From NCBI GenBank assembly GCA_017504655.1, contig JAFVQT010000026.1, forward strand, positions 1 to 58,608: DNA of 58,608 nt, read 5' to 3'. The first letter of the stretch is position 1; every line of letters starts with the position of its first letter. The translations under genes were made by a program, and so were the position numbers. This document shows positions 50,901-58,602 of this stretch, piece after piece. This DNA is from Clostridia bacterium. GTDB lineage: Bacteria; Bacillota; Clostridia; Christensenellales; Borkfalkiaceae. Under the pieces are notes generated by a model. The model was not told where the DNA came from, did no database searches, and saw nothing but the letters and a program-made list of their open reading frames with translations.

Positions 50901-51220
50901 GATATTCTGCGTTCTCTGATTGCTACAGTTTAACAAGCGTAGTAATAGGCGATAGCGTAACTACAATAGGAGATTATGCGTTCTATTATTGCTCCAGTTT
51001 AACAAGCGTAGTAATAGGGGATAGCGTAACTACAATAGGAGAATTTGCGTTCTCTGATTGCTACAGTTTAACAAGCGTAACGTTTAAAGACACTTCTACT
51101 TGGTATTATACGTCAAACTATTCTTATACAGGTGGCACTAGTATAAACGTAACAAGCCCAACGCAAAACGCAACTGATTTAAAAATAGTTTATTATACCT
51201 ATTATTGGTATAAAGTGTAA
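47975..51220 (+). CDS. Giant surface lipoprotein: Ser-Glu linker, three 146-residue repeats, BspA-type leucine-rich repeats
   Basis: A 1081-residue lipoprotein. Signal peptide with lipobox FAVSC (Cys24). Residues 30-66 are a Ser/Glu linker. A cadherin-like domain follows (70-158), then an InlB B-type repeat (about 162-218). Three near-identical 146-residue units (about 220-657) each start TEYKVEYYLQN and end in an InlB-type TATTNAGYTFLGWYEGE ... YTATW module. The C-terminal third has BspA/LRR_5 repeats of 23 residues in two blocks (LTSVEIGDSVTSIGAYAFRDC style). There is no LPXTG or SLH anchor, so the lipid holds it. Only 34 bases and an AAGGAGG separate it from the SDR gene; no separate promoter is obvious. 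Likely adhesin or host/glycan-binding protein, by family. Confidence 0.87.
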   Translation: MKSRLLKILILVFCVSFALFAVSCNENKDNSNSESESITIQSESIEESEEVSQSESELESETESDFEIQNETGILFKTLTVDGTNVYGKFDNATIEFSFANEIAVVGNADFIVSLDSYGTQTVITKTVPLNVGDNTFYVFETIEGKLVKTYVVTIRRRPIYTVSFNVSGGSSVSSQQIEEDSLATEPTTTRTGYTFTGWDYDFSTPIVNNLTISANWKAHTNTEYKVEYYLQNVEDDNYTLDHTDTLCGTTDTLATAEIKDFAHFTYNASQSTISGNIDGNGSRVLVVKYTRNKYTISTARNNEKAGSVTGAGTYKFDKEITLTATTNAGYTFLGWYDGEDLVCESEEFTFNVEKGVTYTATWFTHTDTEYKVEYYLQNLDDDNYTLDHTDELEGTTDTTATAEIKTFEHFTYSASKSTASGNINGDGSRVLVVKYTRDKYTISPDRNNTKAGTVVGAGTYKFDKEITLTATTNAGYTWLGWYEGEDLVCESEEFTFNAEKGVTYTATWFTHTDTEYKVEYYLQNFEDDNYALDHTDTLCGTTDTLATAEIKDFAHFTYNASASTISGNIDGDGSRVLVVKYTRDKYGIVANNNNAKAGISTQINGTYKFDKEITLTATTNAGYTFLGWYEGETLVCDSVEFTFNVEKNVTYTATWYENEEMANFNFTSTTTSCTITGVKDKTVTEISVPDCVTNINSGAFSGCSNLQNITLPFVGGSKTATTASASTLFGYIFGTSSYTGSYSAKQYYEGGSYTTYYIPSSLTSVTITGGNIFYCAFYNLDSLTSVEIGDSVTSIGAYAFRDCDSLTSVEIGDSVTTIGDYAFEYCYSLTSVVIGDSVTSIGSYAFYDCGKLVEVINNSSHITVTKGSSSNGYVGCYALSVFNKGDTYVNKFTNDNGYIIYTDGEEKILVDYNGTQTDLVIPDYITQINGYAFRDSDSLTSVEIPDSVTTIGFRAFYDCDSLTSVEIPDSVTTIGYSAFSDCYSLTSVVIGDSVTTIGDYAFYYCSSLTSVVIGDSVTTIGEFAFSDCYSLTSVTFKDTSTWYYTSNYSYTGGTSINVTSPTQNATDLKIVYYTYYWYKV
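48632..49945 (+). repeat. Three tandem 438-bp repeats
   Basis: Units begin at 48632, 49070 and 49508, each exactly 438 bp (146 codons). DNA identity is high, for example the shared AAGTTTGATAAAGAAATTAC and GTTTTAGTTGTTAAATACAC stretches, so recombination could change the copy number. Confidence 0.9.
50321..51080 (+). repeat. 69-bp leucine-rich-repeat units in two blocks
   Basis: AGTTTAACAAGCGTA recurs every 69 bp, at 50321, 50390, 50459 and again at 50789, 50858 and onward. The blocks are split by a non-repeat insert (about 50530-50780). Confidence 0.9.
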
Positions 51221-51263
51221 AAGATAAAAAGACAAGAGCAGTATTGAAAAACAAAAAGAAAGC

Positions 51264-51297
51264 GCGGAGCGAGAAAAATTTCTCGCTCCGCATTTTA
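51264..51297 (+). terminator. Terminator after the giant lipoprotein
   Basis: 13-bp perfect stem GCGGAGCGAGAAA / TTTCTCGCTCCGC with an AA centre, then ATTTTAT. Confidence 0.8.
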
Positions 51298-51304
51298 TAT
51301 GCTC

Positions 51305-51331
51305 ATAAAGAGGCAAAATTCGACATAAATT
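51305..51331 (+). promoter_or_regulatory. SigE-like promoter of sigK
   Basis: ATA (51305-51307), 16 bases, CATAAATT (51324-51331). Fits the SigE pattern except one -10 position. The predicted start falls close to the ribosome site (51335-51340), which is a weak point. Confidence 0.4.
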
Positions 51332-51348
51332 AACAAGAGGTTAATTTT

Positions 51349-52053
51349 ATGTTTTGGGATTTTTTAAGCTTTATAGTTAGCAAAATAGTCTTTTTTTGTT
51401 CAAGTATTGGGGGAGATTGCTTTCCTAAACCTCTTTCCTCTGAGGACGAGGCAAAATATCTTACTGCTTTTAGAGAAAAGGGCGACCAAAAAGCCAAAGA
51501 AATGCTTATTAAACACAATCTTCGCCTGGTTGCACATATTGCAAAGAAATATCAGGGTGCAGAGGATAGCGACGATTTGATTTCGGTCGGCTCAATAGGG
51601 CTTATAAAGGCGATAAATACGTACGTTCCCGGCAAGGGTACTCAGCTTGCAACGTATACGGCAAGATGTATAGAAAACGAGATTTTAATGCTACTTCGCG
51701 CAAATAAAAAGCATAAAAACAACGTTTCGCTATACGATACTATCGGGCAGGATAAGGACGGAAACGAGTTAAACGTTATAGACCTACTTTCCGAGCAAGA
51801 GGACAGCGTGCTTATAAAGGTTGAAAACAGACTTTTAAAGCAAAAGTTTTTAGCCGTTATGAAGGAGTGCTTAACCCCGCGTGAGTTTAAAATTATATGC
51901 CTACGCTACGGCTTGAAGGGCGGTAGACCGCTTGCGCAAAGAGAGGTTGCGGTTTTGTTAAAAATCTCTCGCTCTTACATATCGAGAATTGAGAAAAAGG
52001 CTATCGAAAAGCTTAAAGCCGAGGTAAAAAGAAGAGAGTTTTTCGTTGATTAG
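51349..52053 (+). CDS. sigK: Sporulation sigma factor SigK
   Basis: Late mother-cell sigma factor, 234 residues. The hydrophobic N-terminus (MFWDFLSFIVSKIVFFCSS) is the pro-sequence that in B. subtilis is removed by SpoIVFB. Region 2 follows (HNLRLVAHIAKKYQGAEDSDDLISVGSIGLIKAI), then regions 3 and 4 (LTPREFKIICLRYGL ... REVAVLLKISRSYISRIEKKAIEKL). The gene is intact, not split by a skin element. ATG with AAGAGG eight bases upstream. An upstream SigE-like promoter matches known control of sigK. Confidence 0.94.
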   Translation: MFWDFLSFIVSKIVFFCSSIGGDCFPKPLSSEDEAKYLTAFREKGDQKAKEMLIKHNLRLVAHIAKKYQGAEDSDDLISVGSIGLIKAINTYVPGKGTQLATYTARCIENEILMLLRANKKHKNNVSLYDTIGQDKDGNELNVIDLLSEQEDSVLIKVENRLLKQKFLAVMKECLTPREFKIICLRYGLKGGRPLAQREVAVLLKISRSYISRIEKKAIEKLKAEVKRREFFVD

Positions 52054-52083
52054 TTAAAAATCTATTTTATTTTATAAAATAAC

Positions 52084-52112
52084 TTGCAAAAAGCAACCGA
52101 TTATTATAAAAT
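52084..52112 (+). promoter_or_regulatory. SigA-type promoter of rhaB
   Basis: TTGCAA (52084-52089), 17 bases, TAAAAT (52107-52112). Confidence 0.55.
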
Positions 52113-52155
52113 AAAGGTAATAATAAACGGAGGAGCGAGATATTCGCAAAATACT

Positions 52156-53540
52156 ATGAAATATTATTTATCAATAGACATTGGCGCGTCAAGCGGTAGA
52201 CATATTCTTTCACATATCGAAGACGGCAAGCTTATTTTAGAAGAGGTTTTCCGTTTTGAAACGGTATGGAGGAGCGTGACGGACATCTCATTTGGGACTA
52301 TAAAAAGCTCTTTGCAAACATCGTTGAGGGTATGAAGGAGTGTAAAAAGCTCGGCAAGGTGCCCGAAACTGTCGGCATTGACACCTGGGGCGTTGACTAC
52401 GCGCTTATTGATAAAGACGATAACGTTATAGGCGAGGTTTTTGCTTACAGAGATTCAAGAACGGAAGAGCCTATCAAAAAGGTTCATTCAATCGTTCCCT
52501 TTGAAAAGCTTTACGAAAGAACGGGCTCTCAATTCCAAATCTACAACACAGTATATCAGCTTTACACCGATAAGCTTTCGGGTAAGCTTGACAAGGCTGA
52601 AAGATTTTTAATGATGCCTGACTTTTTTAATTTCCTCTTGACGGGCGTTAAGAAAAACGAGTTTACAAACGCATCTACAAGCGGTATTTTATCGGCAAAA
52701 ACAAGAGAATGGGATATGGAAACGGTTAAAGACCTCGGTCTTCCCGAAAAGCTTTTCGGCGAGCTTGCAGATCCTGCAACCTTAGTTGGCACCTTAAAGG
52801 CAGAGCTTATTGAAGAAATCGGATACGACGTAAAGGTTGTTTTACCTGCAACTCACGATACTGCAAGCGCAGTTATGGCTGTGCCCGAGCTTGGCTGTCC
52901 GCTTTATATTTCAAGCGGTACTTGGTCGCTTCTCGGTATCGAAAGCCCCAATGCAATTTCAAGCGCAGACGCTTTAGAGGCTAACTTTACAAACGAGGGC
53001 GGTTATAAGCGTTCTACGAGATTTCTTAAAAACATTATGGGGCTTTGGATGATTCAAAGTGTAAGAAGAGAGCATGATAAAAAGTATTCCTTTGCAGATT
53101 ACGTTGTACTTGCTAAAGATGTTAAGGATTTTGACAGCATAGTTGACGTAAACGACCAATGCTTCTTAGCACCTGAGAGTATGATTGGCGCAATTCAGGA
53201 TTATTGCCGTAAAACCGGTCAAAAGGTGCCCGAAACCCCGGGTGAGCTTGCACTCTGCGTATACGACAGCTTAGCCGTATGCTATGCAAAGGCAGTTGAC
53301 GTTATCGAAAAGGTAACCGGCTTTAAGTTTGATACGATAAACGTAGTAGGCGGAGGCTGTCAAAATGCATATCTTAACGAGCTTACTGCAAAGCGCACGG
53401 GCAGAAAGGTCGTTGCGGGCCCTGTAGAGGCTACTGCAATCGGCAATGCAATTTCTCAGCTTTTATACGACGGTGCAGTAAAGAGCTTAGACGAGGCTAA
53501 AATGCTCGTTAAAAACTCTTTCGACGTTAAAACCTTTTAA
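52156..53540 (+). pseudogene. rhaB: Rhamnulokinase, broken by a single-base deletion
   Basis: FGGY-family kinase that phosphorylates L-rhamnulose. The first part, MKYYLSIDIGASSGRHILS to VFRFE, is in one frame. The rest, from GMEERDGHLIWDYKKLF to the end, is in the next frame. Adding one A at GAAACGG (52258-52264) would read FRFENGMEERDGH, the normal family sequence, so one base of an A run is missing. Downstream motifs (GIDTWGVDYAL, SSGTWSLLGIE, VVGGGCQN) are intact and undecayed, which points to a recent mutation or an assembly error. A GGAGGAG lies 20 bases before the ATG, unusually far. No rhamnose isomerase or aldolase is in the window. Confidence 0.85.
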
Positions 53541-53559
53541 ATAAATAATTGACAAGTGT

Positions 53560-53595
53560 AATGCGCCGAGCGAATTTCGCTCGGCGCATTTTTAT
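53560..53595 (+). terminator. Terminator of rhaB
   Basis: 14-bp stem AATGCGCCGAGCGA / TCGCTCGGCGCATT, three-base loop, then TTT. The flanking sequence is symmetric, so it may also serve the convergent SDR gene. Confidence 0.8.
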
Positions 53596-53628
53596 CATCA
53601 GTTATATTTTGTTGAAAAGCTTAAAGTA

Positions 53629-54450
53629 TTAGACGTTACTAAAAATTTTCAATCCTGATTTTTTTAATATTTTAGTAATTATTTTAGAGGTCAGGTTAGG
53701 GCAGAGCTTATAAAAGAAGCTCATAAGCCTTGCATCGTAGCCAATAACTTTAAGCTTTTTCTTTTTTATGATTGCTTTAACAGTTTTTTTAGCTACCTTT
53801 TGCGGTGACGTGCTAAGCCTTTTAATAAGCTTAAAATCCTTTTCAGAGCCCGATTGATTTCTGAAAATGTCGGTGTTTGTAAAGCCGGGACAAATGCAAC
53901 CGACGTAAACGCTTTTGCCCATTTCTGCCGAAAGACACATAGAAAAGCTCTTTAGCGCAGACTTGGATGCAGAGTACCCCGAAATACCTGCAAAGGTTAC
54001 GAGCGACGCGCTTGAAGAAACATTTACAAAAGACGCGTTTTTTGACTTTTTTATAAGAGGTAAAAGGTGGCTTGCGGAGTACACACAGGATAAAAAATTC
54101 ACCTCTAACACGCGCTTTAACTCTTTTGAAGAGGAATTTTCAAAGCTTGAAAATTTTGGCAATATGCCTGCACAGTTTATAAGCATATCGGGCAAAAAGC
54201 CAATTTCTTTAAGCTTTTCCGCTAAGGCAATCCAACTGTCCTCATCGGAAACGTCAAAAAGCGAATAATTGTATATATTATCGGGGTTTTTTAAGGTTTT
54301 TATGAAAGATATAATTTTGTTTTCATCCCTTGCAATGCCGTAAATTTGGCAATTGTATTTTTCAACGAGAATTTTGGTTATCTCTTTTCCTATGCCCGAG
54401 GAGAATCCGCTTATTACAATTTTTTTATTATTTAAATCAAGCTTAGTCAT
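53629..54450 (-). CDS. Short-chain dehydrogenase/reductase
   Basis: A 273-residue SDR with the cofactor loop SGFSSGIGKEI (near residue 14), NCAGILP, Ser in NVSSSASLV and YSASK (near 158). The C-terminal 60 residues are basic and partly hydrophobic (KVIGYDARLMSFFYKLCPNL), like membrane-associated SDRs. It is more similar in layout to DltE-type proteins than to FabG. Stand-alone gene, divergent from the ylxY-like gene. Substrate unknown. Confidence 0.83.
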   Translation of the reverse strand: MTKLDLNNKKIVISGFSSGIGKEITKILVEKYNCQIYGIARDENKIISFIKTLKNPDNIYNYSLFDVSDEDSWIALAEKLKEIGFLPDMLINCAGILPKFSSFENSSSKELKRVLEVNFLSCVYSASHLLPLIKKSKNASFVNVSSSASLVTFAGISGYSASKSALKSFSMCLSAEMGKSVYVGCICPGFTNTDIFRNQSGSEKDFKLIKRLSTSPQKVAKKTVKAIIKKKKLKVIGYDARLMSFFYKLCPNLTSKIITKILKKSGLKIFSNV

Positions 54451-54470
54451 ACAAACATTTTAGCATTTTT

Positions 54471-54499
54471 TTGTAAAGATTACAATAGAATTTTAATAT
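54471..54499 (+). promoter_or_regulatory. SigA-type promoter of the ylxY-like gene
   Basis: TTGTAA (54471-54476), 17 bases, TAATAT (54494-54499), then AGAGG and ATG at 54521. Confidence 0.5.
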
Positions 54500-54520
54500 A
54501 TTTGTATAGAGGTTAAAAAA

Positions 54521-55234
54521 ATGAAAATACTAGACGAAAGAAAGCTTAGCATAATAACTGCAGTAATACTTTGCTTTTTGATTTTTGGCGTCGCACTCGT
54601 ATGCTTTTTACCGGCAAGGGTTGTGTACATTTCGGGCGGTACTGCCTATGAGCCTATATACCACGGTGACAAAAATCAAGACAAGGTCGCTCTCACCTTT
54701 AACGTATACGAGGGTAGCGACGTGGTTGAAAGTATACTTCTGGAGCTGAACAAAAGAGGAGCAAAGGCAACCTTTTTTATCGGCGGTTGCTGGGCAGACG
54801 ATAATTTACACGTCGTAAAAAAGATTATCGACGACGGTCACGAAATTGGCAGTCATGGATATTATCATAAGGACCACTCAAAATTGTCTGAGGAGCAAAA
54901 CAGAGCCGAAATGCAGCTTCTTCACGATTTGATAAAAACAGAGCTTGGGTATGAGATAAAGCTTTTTTCACCTCCGTCAGGCTCGTTTTCCGTTTCAACG
55001 TTAAAGGTTGCCGAAAATTTAGGGTATAAAACCGTTTTGTGGAGTAAAGATACCGTCGATTGGCGTGACAAAAATCAAAAAATAGTGTATAATAGGGCAA
55101 CAAAAGGCATTTCGGGCGGAGATATTGTGCTTATGCACCCCAAGGAGCATACCCTGATGGCTCTTCCTGACATTTTGGAATTTTACAAGCAAAAGGGGCT
55201 GGCGATAGTTACCGTCAGCGAGTGTATAGGTTGA
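54521..55234 (+). CDS. ylxY: YlxY/PdaB-like polysaccharide deacetylase-fold protein
   Basis: A 237-residue protein with an N-terminal membrane anchor (residues 12-32) and a NodB domain. The metal histidines are in GSHGYYHKDH. The catalytic-base motif, normally TFDxG, reads LTFNVYEGSD, so the base Asp is Asn. The later SPPSGSFS and VLMHPKEHT motifs are kept. The M16 peptidase gene follows at once, an order also seen as ylxY-mlpA in B. subtilis, so this is probably YlxY rather than PdaB. Deacetylase activity is doubtful. Confidence 0.8.
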   Translation: MKILDERKLSIITAVILCFLIFGVALVCFLPARVVYISGGTAYEPIYHGDKNQDKVALTFNVYEGSDVVESILLELNKRGAKATFFIGGCWADDNLHVVKKIIDDGHEIGSHGYYHKDHSKLSEEQNRAEMQLLHDLIKTELGYEIKLFSPPSGSFSVSTLKVAENLGYKTVLWSKDTVDWRDKNQKIVYNRATKGISGGDIVLMHPKEHTLMALPDILEFYKQKGLAIVTVSECIG

Positions 55235-55235
55235 C

Positions 55236-56474
55236 ATGTTTTTTAAAGAATACGGCAATAGGTTAAAGCTCGTTGTAAATGAAATGAGCGGAGTTATGAG
55301 TGTAAGTGTGGGCATAATCGTCGGCGCGGGAAGTGTTTTGGAAACTGAGAAAAACAACGGAATATCTCATTTTATCGAGCATATGACGTTTAAGGGTACG
55401 CCTTCATTGACCGCATTTCAGCTTTCAGAGGCGTTTGACGAGATAGGCTCGCAGGTAAACGCCTTTACCTCAAAGGAAATGACGTGCTACTACGTAAAAA
55501 GCACGACTCACGCCTTAGAGAGGTCTTTTGAGCTCTTATCAGATATGTTTCTGAACTCATCTTACGCGCAAGAGGAGATTGAAAAGGAAAAGGGCGTGGT
55601 TATAGAAGAAATCAATATGTACGCCGACACCCCCGAAGAGGTTTGTTTAGACGGTCTTTCCTCAGCATTCTTCGGTGACGAGGGGCTTGGAAGAACTGTT
55701 TTAGGCCCTTCAGAAAACATCAGGTCGTTTGATAAAAGCTTTATAGACGGGTACAGAAATGACTTTTACAATGCGGATAACGTTGTTGTTTGCTTTGCCG
55801 GTAACGTTGACCGTGCTAACGCAGAAATTCTTGTAGACAAGTATTTTGCGCCCTTTGTGAAAACAGAGAAATCCAAGCCGTATTATTTGACAAAGGCGAC
55901 CAATTTAGGTAAAACAGTCAAAATTAACAAGGATATTGAACAAAATCATCTTGCTATCGCCTTTGACGGAATCAAATATAACGGTGAGTATTTTGACGAA
56001 ATGTCACTTTTAAACACTGTTTTAGGCTCGGGGATGAGCAGTAGGCTTTTCCAAAGGGTAAGAGAGGATATGGGACTTTGCTATACGATTTATTCATATC
56101 CGTCCTCTTATCGGGACGTTGGCTCGTTGGCTGTCTACGCAGGGCTTAACCCCGACCAAACCAAGCAGGCGTACGGTGCTATATTCGACGTTTTGAAAGA
56201 GGTTAAAAGAGATGGAATAACCGCAAAGGAGTTTGAAAAGGGCAAGGCACAGGTTTTAAGCTCGTTTGCGTTTAGTCAGGAAAGCACGGCGTCACAGATG
56301 ATGCTATACGGTAAATATTTGTTATTTGAAGGAAAAACCTTTGATTTAACTGATAAAATCAACTATATCGAAAATATTAAAAAGAGCAAGGTTGACGAGC
56401 TTATCGACAGCTTGGATTTCGACAAATTCAGCCTATCTCTCGTAGGAAAAGAGGTAGATAAAATAAATTTCTAA
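55236..56474 (+). CDS. M16 (pitrilysin-family) zinc peptidase, MlpA-like
   Basis: A 412-residue peptidase with the inverted zinc motif HFIEH (His45, Glu48, His49) and the distal Glu in EKGVVIEEINMY. The C-terminal half is the second M16 fold with LNTVLGSGMSSRLFQRVRED, typical of processing-peptidase-type members (YmxG/MlpA). There is no signal peptide, so it is cytosolic. The start is one base after the ylxY-like stop (TGACATG), so it is coupled. In B. subtilis the homologue affects protease expression; the target here is unknown. Confidence 0.9.
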   Translation: MFFKEYGNRLKLVVNEMSGVMSVSVGIIVGAGSVLETEKNNGISHFIEHMTFKGTPSLTAFQLSEAFDEIGSQVNAFTSKEMTCYYVKSTTHALERSFELLSDMFLNSSYAQEEIEKEKGVVIEEINMYADTPEEVCLDGLSSAFFGDEGLGRTVLGPSENIRSFDKSFIDGYRNDFYNADNVVVCFAGNVDRANAEILVDKYFAPFVKTEKSKPYYLTKATNLGKTVKINKDIEQNHLAIAFDGIKYNGEYFDEMSLLNTVLGSGMSSRLFQRVREDMGLCYTIYSYPSSYRDVGSLAVYAGLNPDQTKQAYGAIFDVLKEVKRDGITAKEFEKGKAQVLSSFAFSQESTASQMMLYGKYLLFEGKTFDLTDKINYIENIKKSKVDELIDSLDFDKFSLSLVGKEVDKINF

Positions 56475-56554
56475 CGCAAAGATAAATTTAAATGGCTCTG
56501 TGCATTTAGCTTTGGTTAAAAAGCAAAGGTATAGGTGTTTGACTGAGAAAATAG

Positions 56555-56592
56555 AAAACACACGGCGTTTATGCAAAACGCCGTGTGTTTTT
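56555..56592 (+). terminator. Terminator between M16 and XRE genes
   Basis: 16-bp stem AAAACACACGGCGTTT / AAAACGCCGTGTGTTT, loop ATGC, T run on one side and A run on the other. Usable from both strands. Confidence 0.85.
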
Positions 56593-56616
56593 GGTTGTAT
56601 GTAAGAGTACTGTGAA

Positions 56617-56871
56617 CTACTTTATCTCCTGTTCAAGATTTTTAAATTCTTCTGTAGAGAAAAACTCTACGATAGAAATACCAAGCCCGTCGCAAAGTAT
56701 TTTTAAGGTTACGATACCGGGATTAATGCTTTTGCCGTAGATTATATTTTTAATTGTCGACGGCGCAATTCCCGATAAGGTTGAAAGCTTGTGAAGGGTC
56801 ATTTGTCTTTCTTCAAGCAAGTCCATAAGTCTATTTCTAACTGCAGTGTAAGTATCCGTATAATTATTCAT
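56617..56871 (-). CDS. XRE-family helix-turn-helix regulator
   Basis: An 84-residue Cro/CI-type DNA-binding protein. The HTH is in MTLHKLSTLSGIAPSTIKNIIYGKSINPG (about residues 24-52 of this reading), then the helix KILCDGLGISIVEFF. I chose ATG 56871. An ATG at 56904 overlaps a TATAAT (56908-56903) and so should lie outside the mRNA. Three AGACTA half-sites lie upstream of it (56929-56967), between this gene and the divergent M32 gene, so it may control both. Confidence 0.85.
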   Translation of the reverse strand: MNNYTDTYTAVRNRLMDLLEERQMTLHKLSTLSGIAPSTIKNIIYGKSINPGIVTLKILCDGLGISIVEFFSTEEFKNLEQEIK

Positions 56872-56928
56872 TGGTAGATAAGCCCTTAAATTTAGTGAAT
56901 TCATTATATCATAAAAATTTAATAAGAG

Positions 56929-56967
56929 TAGTCTTTTTATGGTACGAATTAGACTATAAATAGACTA
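56929..56967 (+). promoter_or_regulatory. Candidate operator: three AGACTA half-sites
   Basis: AGACTA on the minus strand at 56934-56929 and on the plus strand at 56951-56956 and 56962-56967. The last two repeat TAGACTAT with an 11-base period, one helical turn. Confidence 0.45.
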
Positions 56968-57043
56968 TTTTTTTAAATTTGACACCAAAATGTAAGGGCT
57001 TAACGTTTTTAAAGCAAAAAGTGACTGAAATATTAAGAATTTC

Positions 57044-57072
57044 TTTACAAATTTTGAATAATGCTTTATAAT
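57044..57072 (+). promoter_or_regulatory. SigA-type promoter of the M32 carboxypeptidase
   Basis: TTTACA (57044-57049), 17 bases, TATAAT (57067-57072). Confidence 0.7.
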
Positions 57073-57099
57073 TACAATATTAAAATGAGGAGCAAAATT

Positions 57100-58602
57100 A
57101 TGGACGTAAAATCAGCTTTACAAAAATTCAAGGATTTACAAGAAAAATTAAGCGCATTCAATCATGCCGAGGCGCTTATATTTTACGACGGAGTAACGAC
57201 TGCACCAAAGGGAACGACGGCAAACCGCGGACAAACTTTATCAATACTAAGCAGAGAGAGCTATATTTTGTCAACAGGCAAGGATACTGTTGAGCTTTTG
57301 GAGTTTTTAGACGCTAACAGCGGGGAGCTTAGCCATAAAGAAAAAAGAGCGGTGGAGATAGCTCTTAAGGGTATTCGCGATATGCAAAAGATACCTATGG
57401 AGGAATACGTTGCATATCAACAGCTTTTAGTTGAGGCAGACGACGTCTGGCATACTGCAAAGGAAAATAGCGATTTTGCTCTTTTTTGCCCTTATTTGAA
57501 GAAGATATTTGATACCGAAAAGAAATTTGCAGGTTATTGCGCCCCCGACAAGCATCCTTATAATTATTGCTTGGACAAGTACGAAAGCGGACTTACAATG
57601 CAAAAATGCGACGAGTTTTTTACAGCCTTAAAGGCGGAGCTTGTTCCACTTATAAAGCAGATTTCTCAAAGACCTCAGCTTAGCAATAAATGCTTGAAAG
57701 GCGATTTTTCCGAGGATATGCAACGCAGGTTTTCAATTGAGCTTATGAAGGCAATGGGCATTGATTTGGATCACTGTGCGCTTTCAACCACCGAGCATCC
57801 GTTTACAACAAGCCTTGGCTCTCACCACGACGTAAGAATTACGACTAATTTTAACCGAGAGGATTTTTCTTCTTCTATGTTTAGCGTAATTCACGAGGGC
57901 GGTCACGCTCTTTACGATATGGGCTCAAGCGACGATTTGGCGTATACCTTCTTAGACGGTGGCGTTTCTATGGGTATTCACGAGAGTCAAAGCCGTTTTT
58001 ATGAGAATTTGCTCGGAAGAAGCAAGAATTTTATAGATTTTATATTCCCGAAAATTTGCGAGAGCTTTCCAGAGCAAATGAAAGGGTATACTGCAGAAGA
58101 TGTGTATAAGGCAGTAAATCTCGTTACGCCGTCGCTGATAAGAACAGAGGCTGACGAGGTTACCTATTGCATGCACGTAATGGTACGTTACGAGCTTGAA
58201 AAACGCGTTATGTCCGGTGAACTTGAAGTTGAAGATTTGCCAAGTGAGTGGAATAGGCTTTATAAAGAATATTTAGGTGTTGACGTGCCAGACGATAAGC
58301 ACGGTGTATTGCAAGATAGCCATTGGTCGGGCGGTGGAATAGGCTATTTCCCATCTTATGCTTTAGGTAGTGCATACGGCGCTCAATTCCTTTTGAAAAT
58401 GAAAGAGAGTGTTGACGTTGAACAATGCCTTAAAACAGGTGATTTTGCTCCAATTAACGAGTGGAATAAAGAAAATATCTGGAAGCATGGATGCCTTTAT
58501 AAGCCAAACGAGCTTTTAGACCGTGTTTTAGGCGAGCCGTTTACGCCAAAGGCATATACAGATTATCTTAAAAACAAGTATAAAAAAATTTATAATCTTT
58601 AA
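57100..58602 (+). CDS. M32 (Taq-type) metallocarboxypeptidase
   Basis: Removes C-terminal residues from peptides; cytosolic. It has 500 residues. Zinc motif HEGGH (His265, Glu266, His269) lies in SVIHEGGHALYDMG, and the downstream Glu ligand is in GIHESQSRFYENLLGR. The late LVTPSLIRTEADEVTY and YKEYLGVDVPDD segments are family hallmarks. I chose ATG 57100 with GAGGAG seven bases upstream; an ATG at 57061 overlaps the promoter. It ends just inside the window. Confidence 0.94.
   Translation: MDVKSALQKFKDLQEKLSAFNHAEALIFYDGVTTAPKGTTANRGQTLSILSRESYILSTGKDTVELLEFLDANSGELSHKEKRAVEIALKGIRDMQKIPMEEYVAYQQLLVEADDVWHTAKENSDFALFCPYLKKIFDTEKKFAGYCAPDKHPYNYCLDKYESGLTMQKCDEFFTALKAELVPLIKQISQRPQLSNKCLKGDFSEDMQRRFSIELMKAMGIDLDHCALSTTEHPFTTSLGSHHDVRITTNFNREDFSSSMFSVIHEGGHALYDMGSSDDLAYTFLDGGVSMGIHESQSRFYENLLGRSKNFIDFIFPKICESFPEQMKGYTAEDVYKAVNLVTPSLIRTEADEVTYCMHVMVRYELEKRVMSGELEVEDLPSEWNRLYKEYLGVDVPDDKHGVLQDSHWSGGGIGYFPSYALGSAYGAQFLLKMKESVDVEQCLKTGDFAPINEWNKENIWKHGCLYKPNELLDRVLGEPFTPKAYTDYLKNKYKKIYNL

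Noticed and set aside
48632..51080. CRISPR-like regular repeats
   Set aside because: The repeats are in frame, 438 and 69 bp long, and encode protein modules; there are no unique spacers or cas genes.
51349..52053. Skin-type element interrupting sigK
   Set aside because: The reading frame is complete from pro-sequence to region 4.
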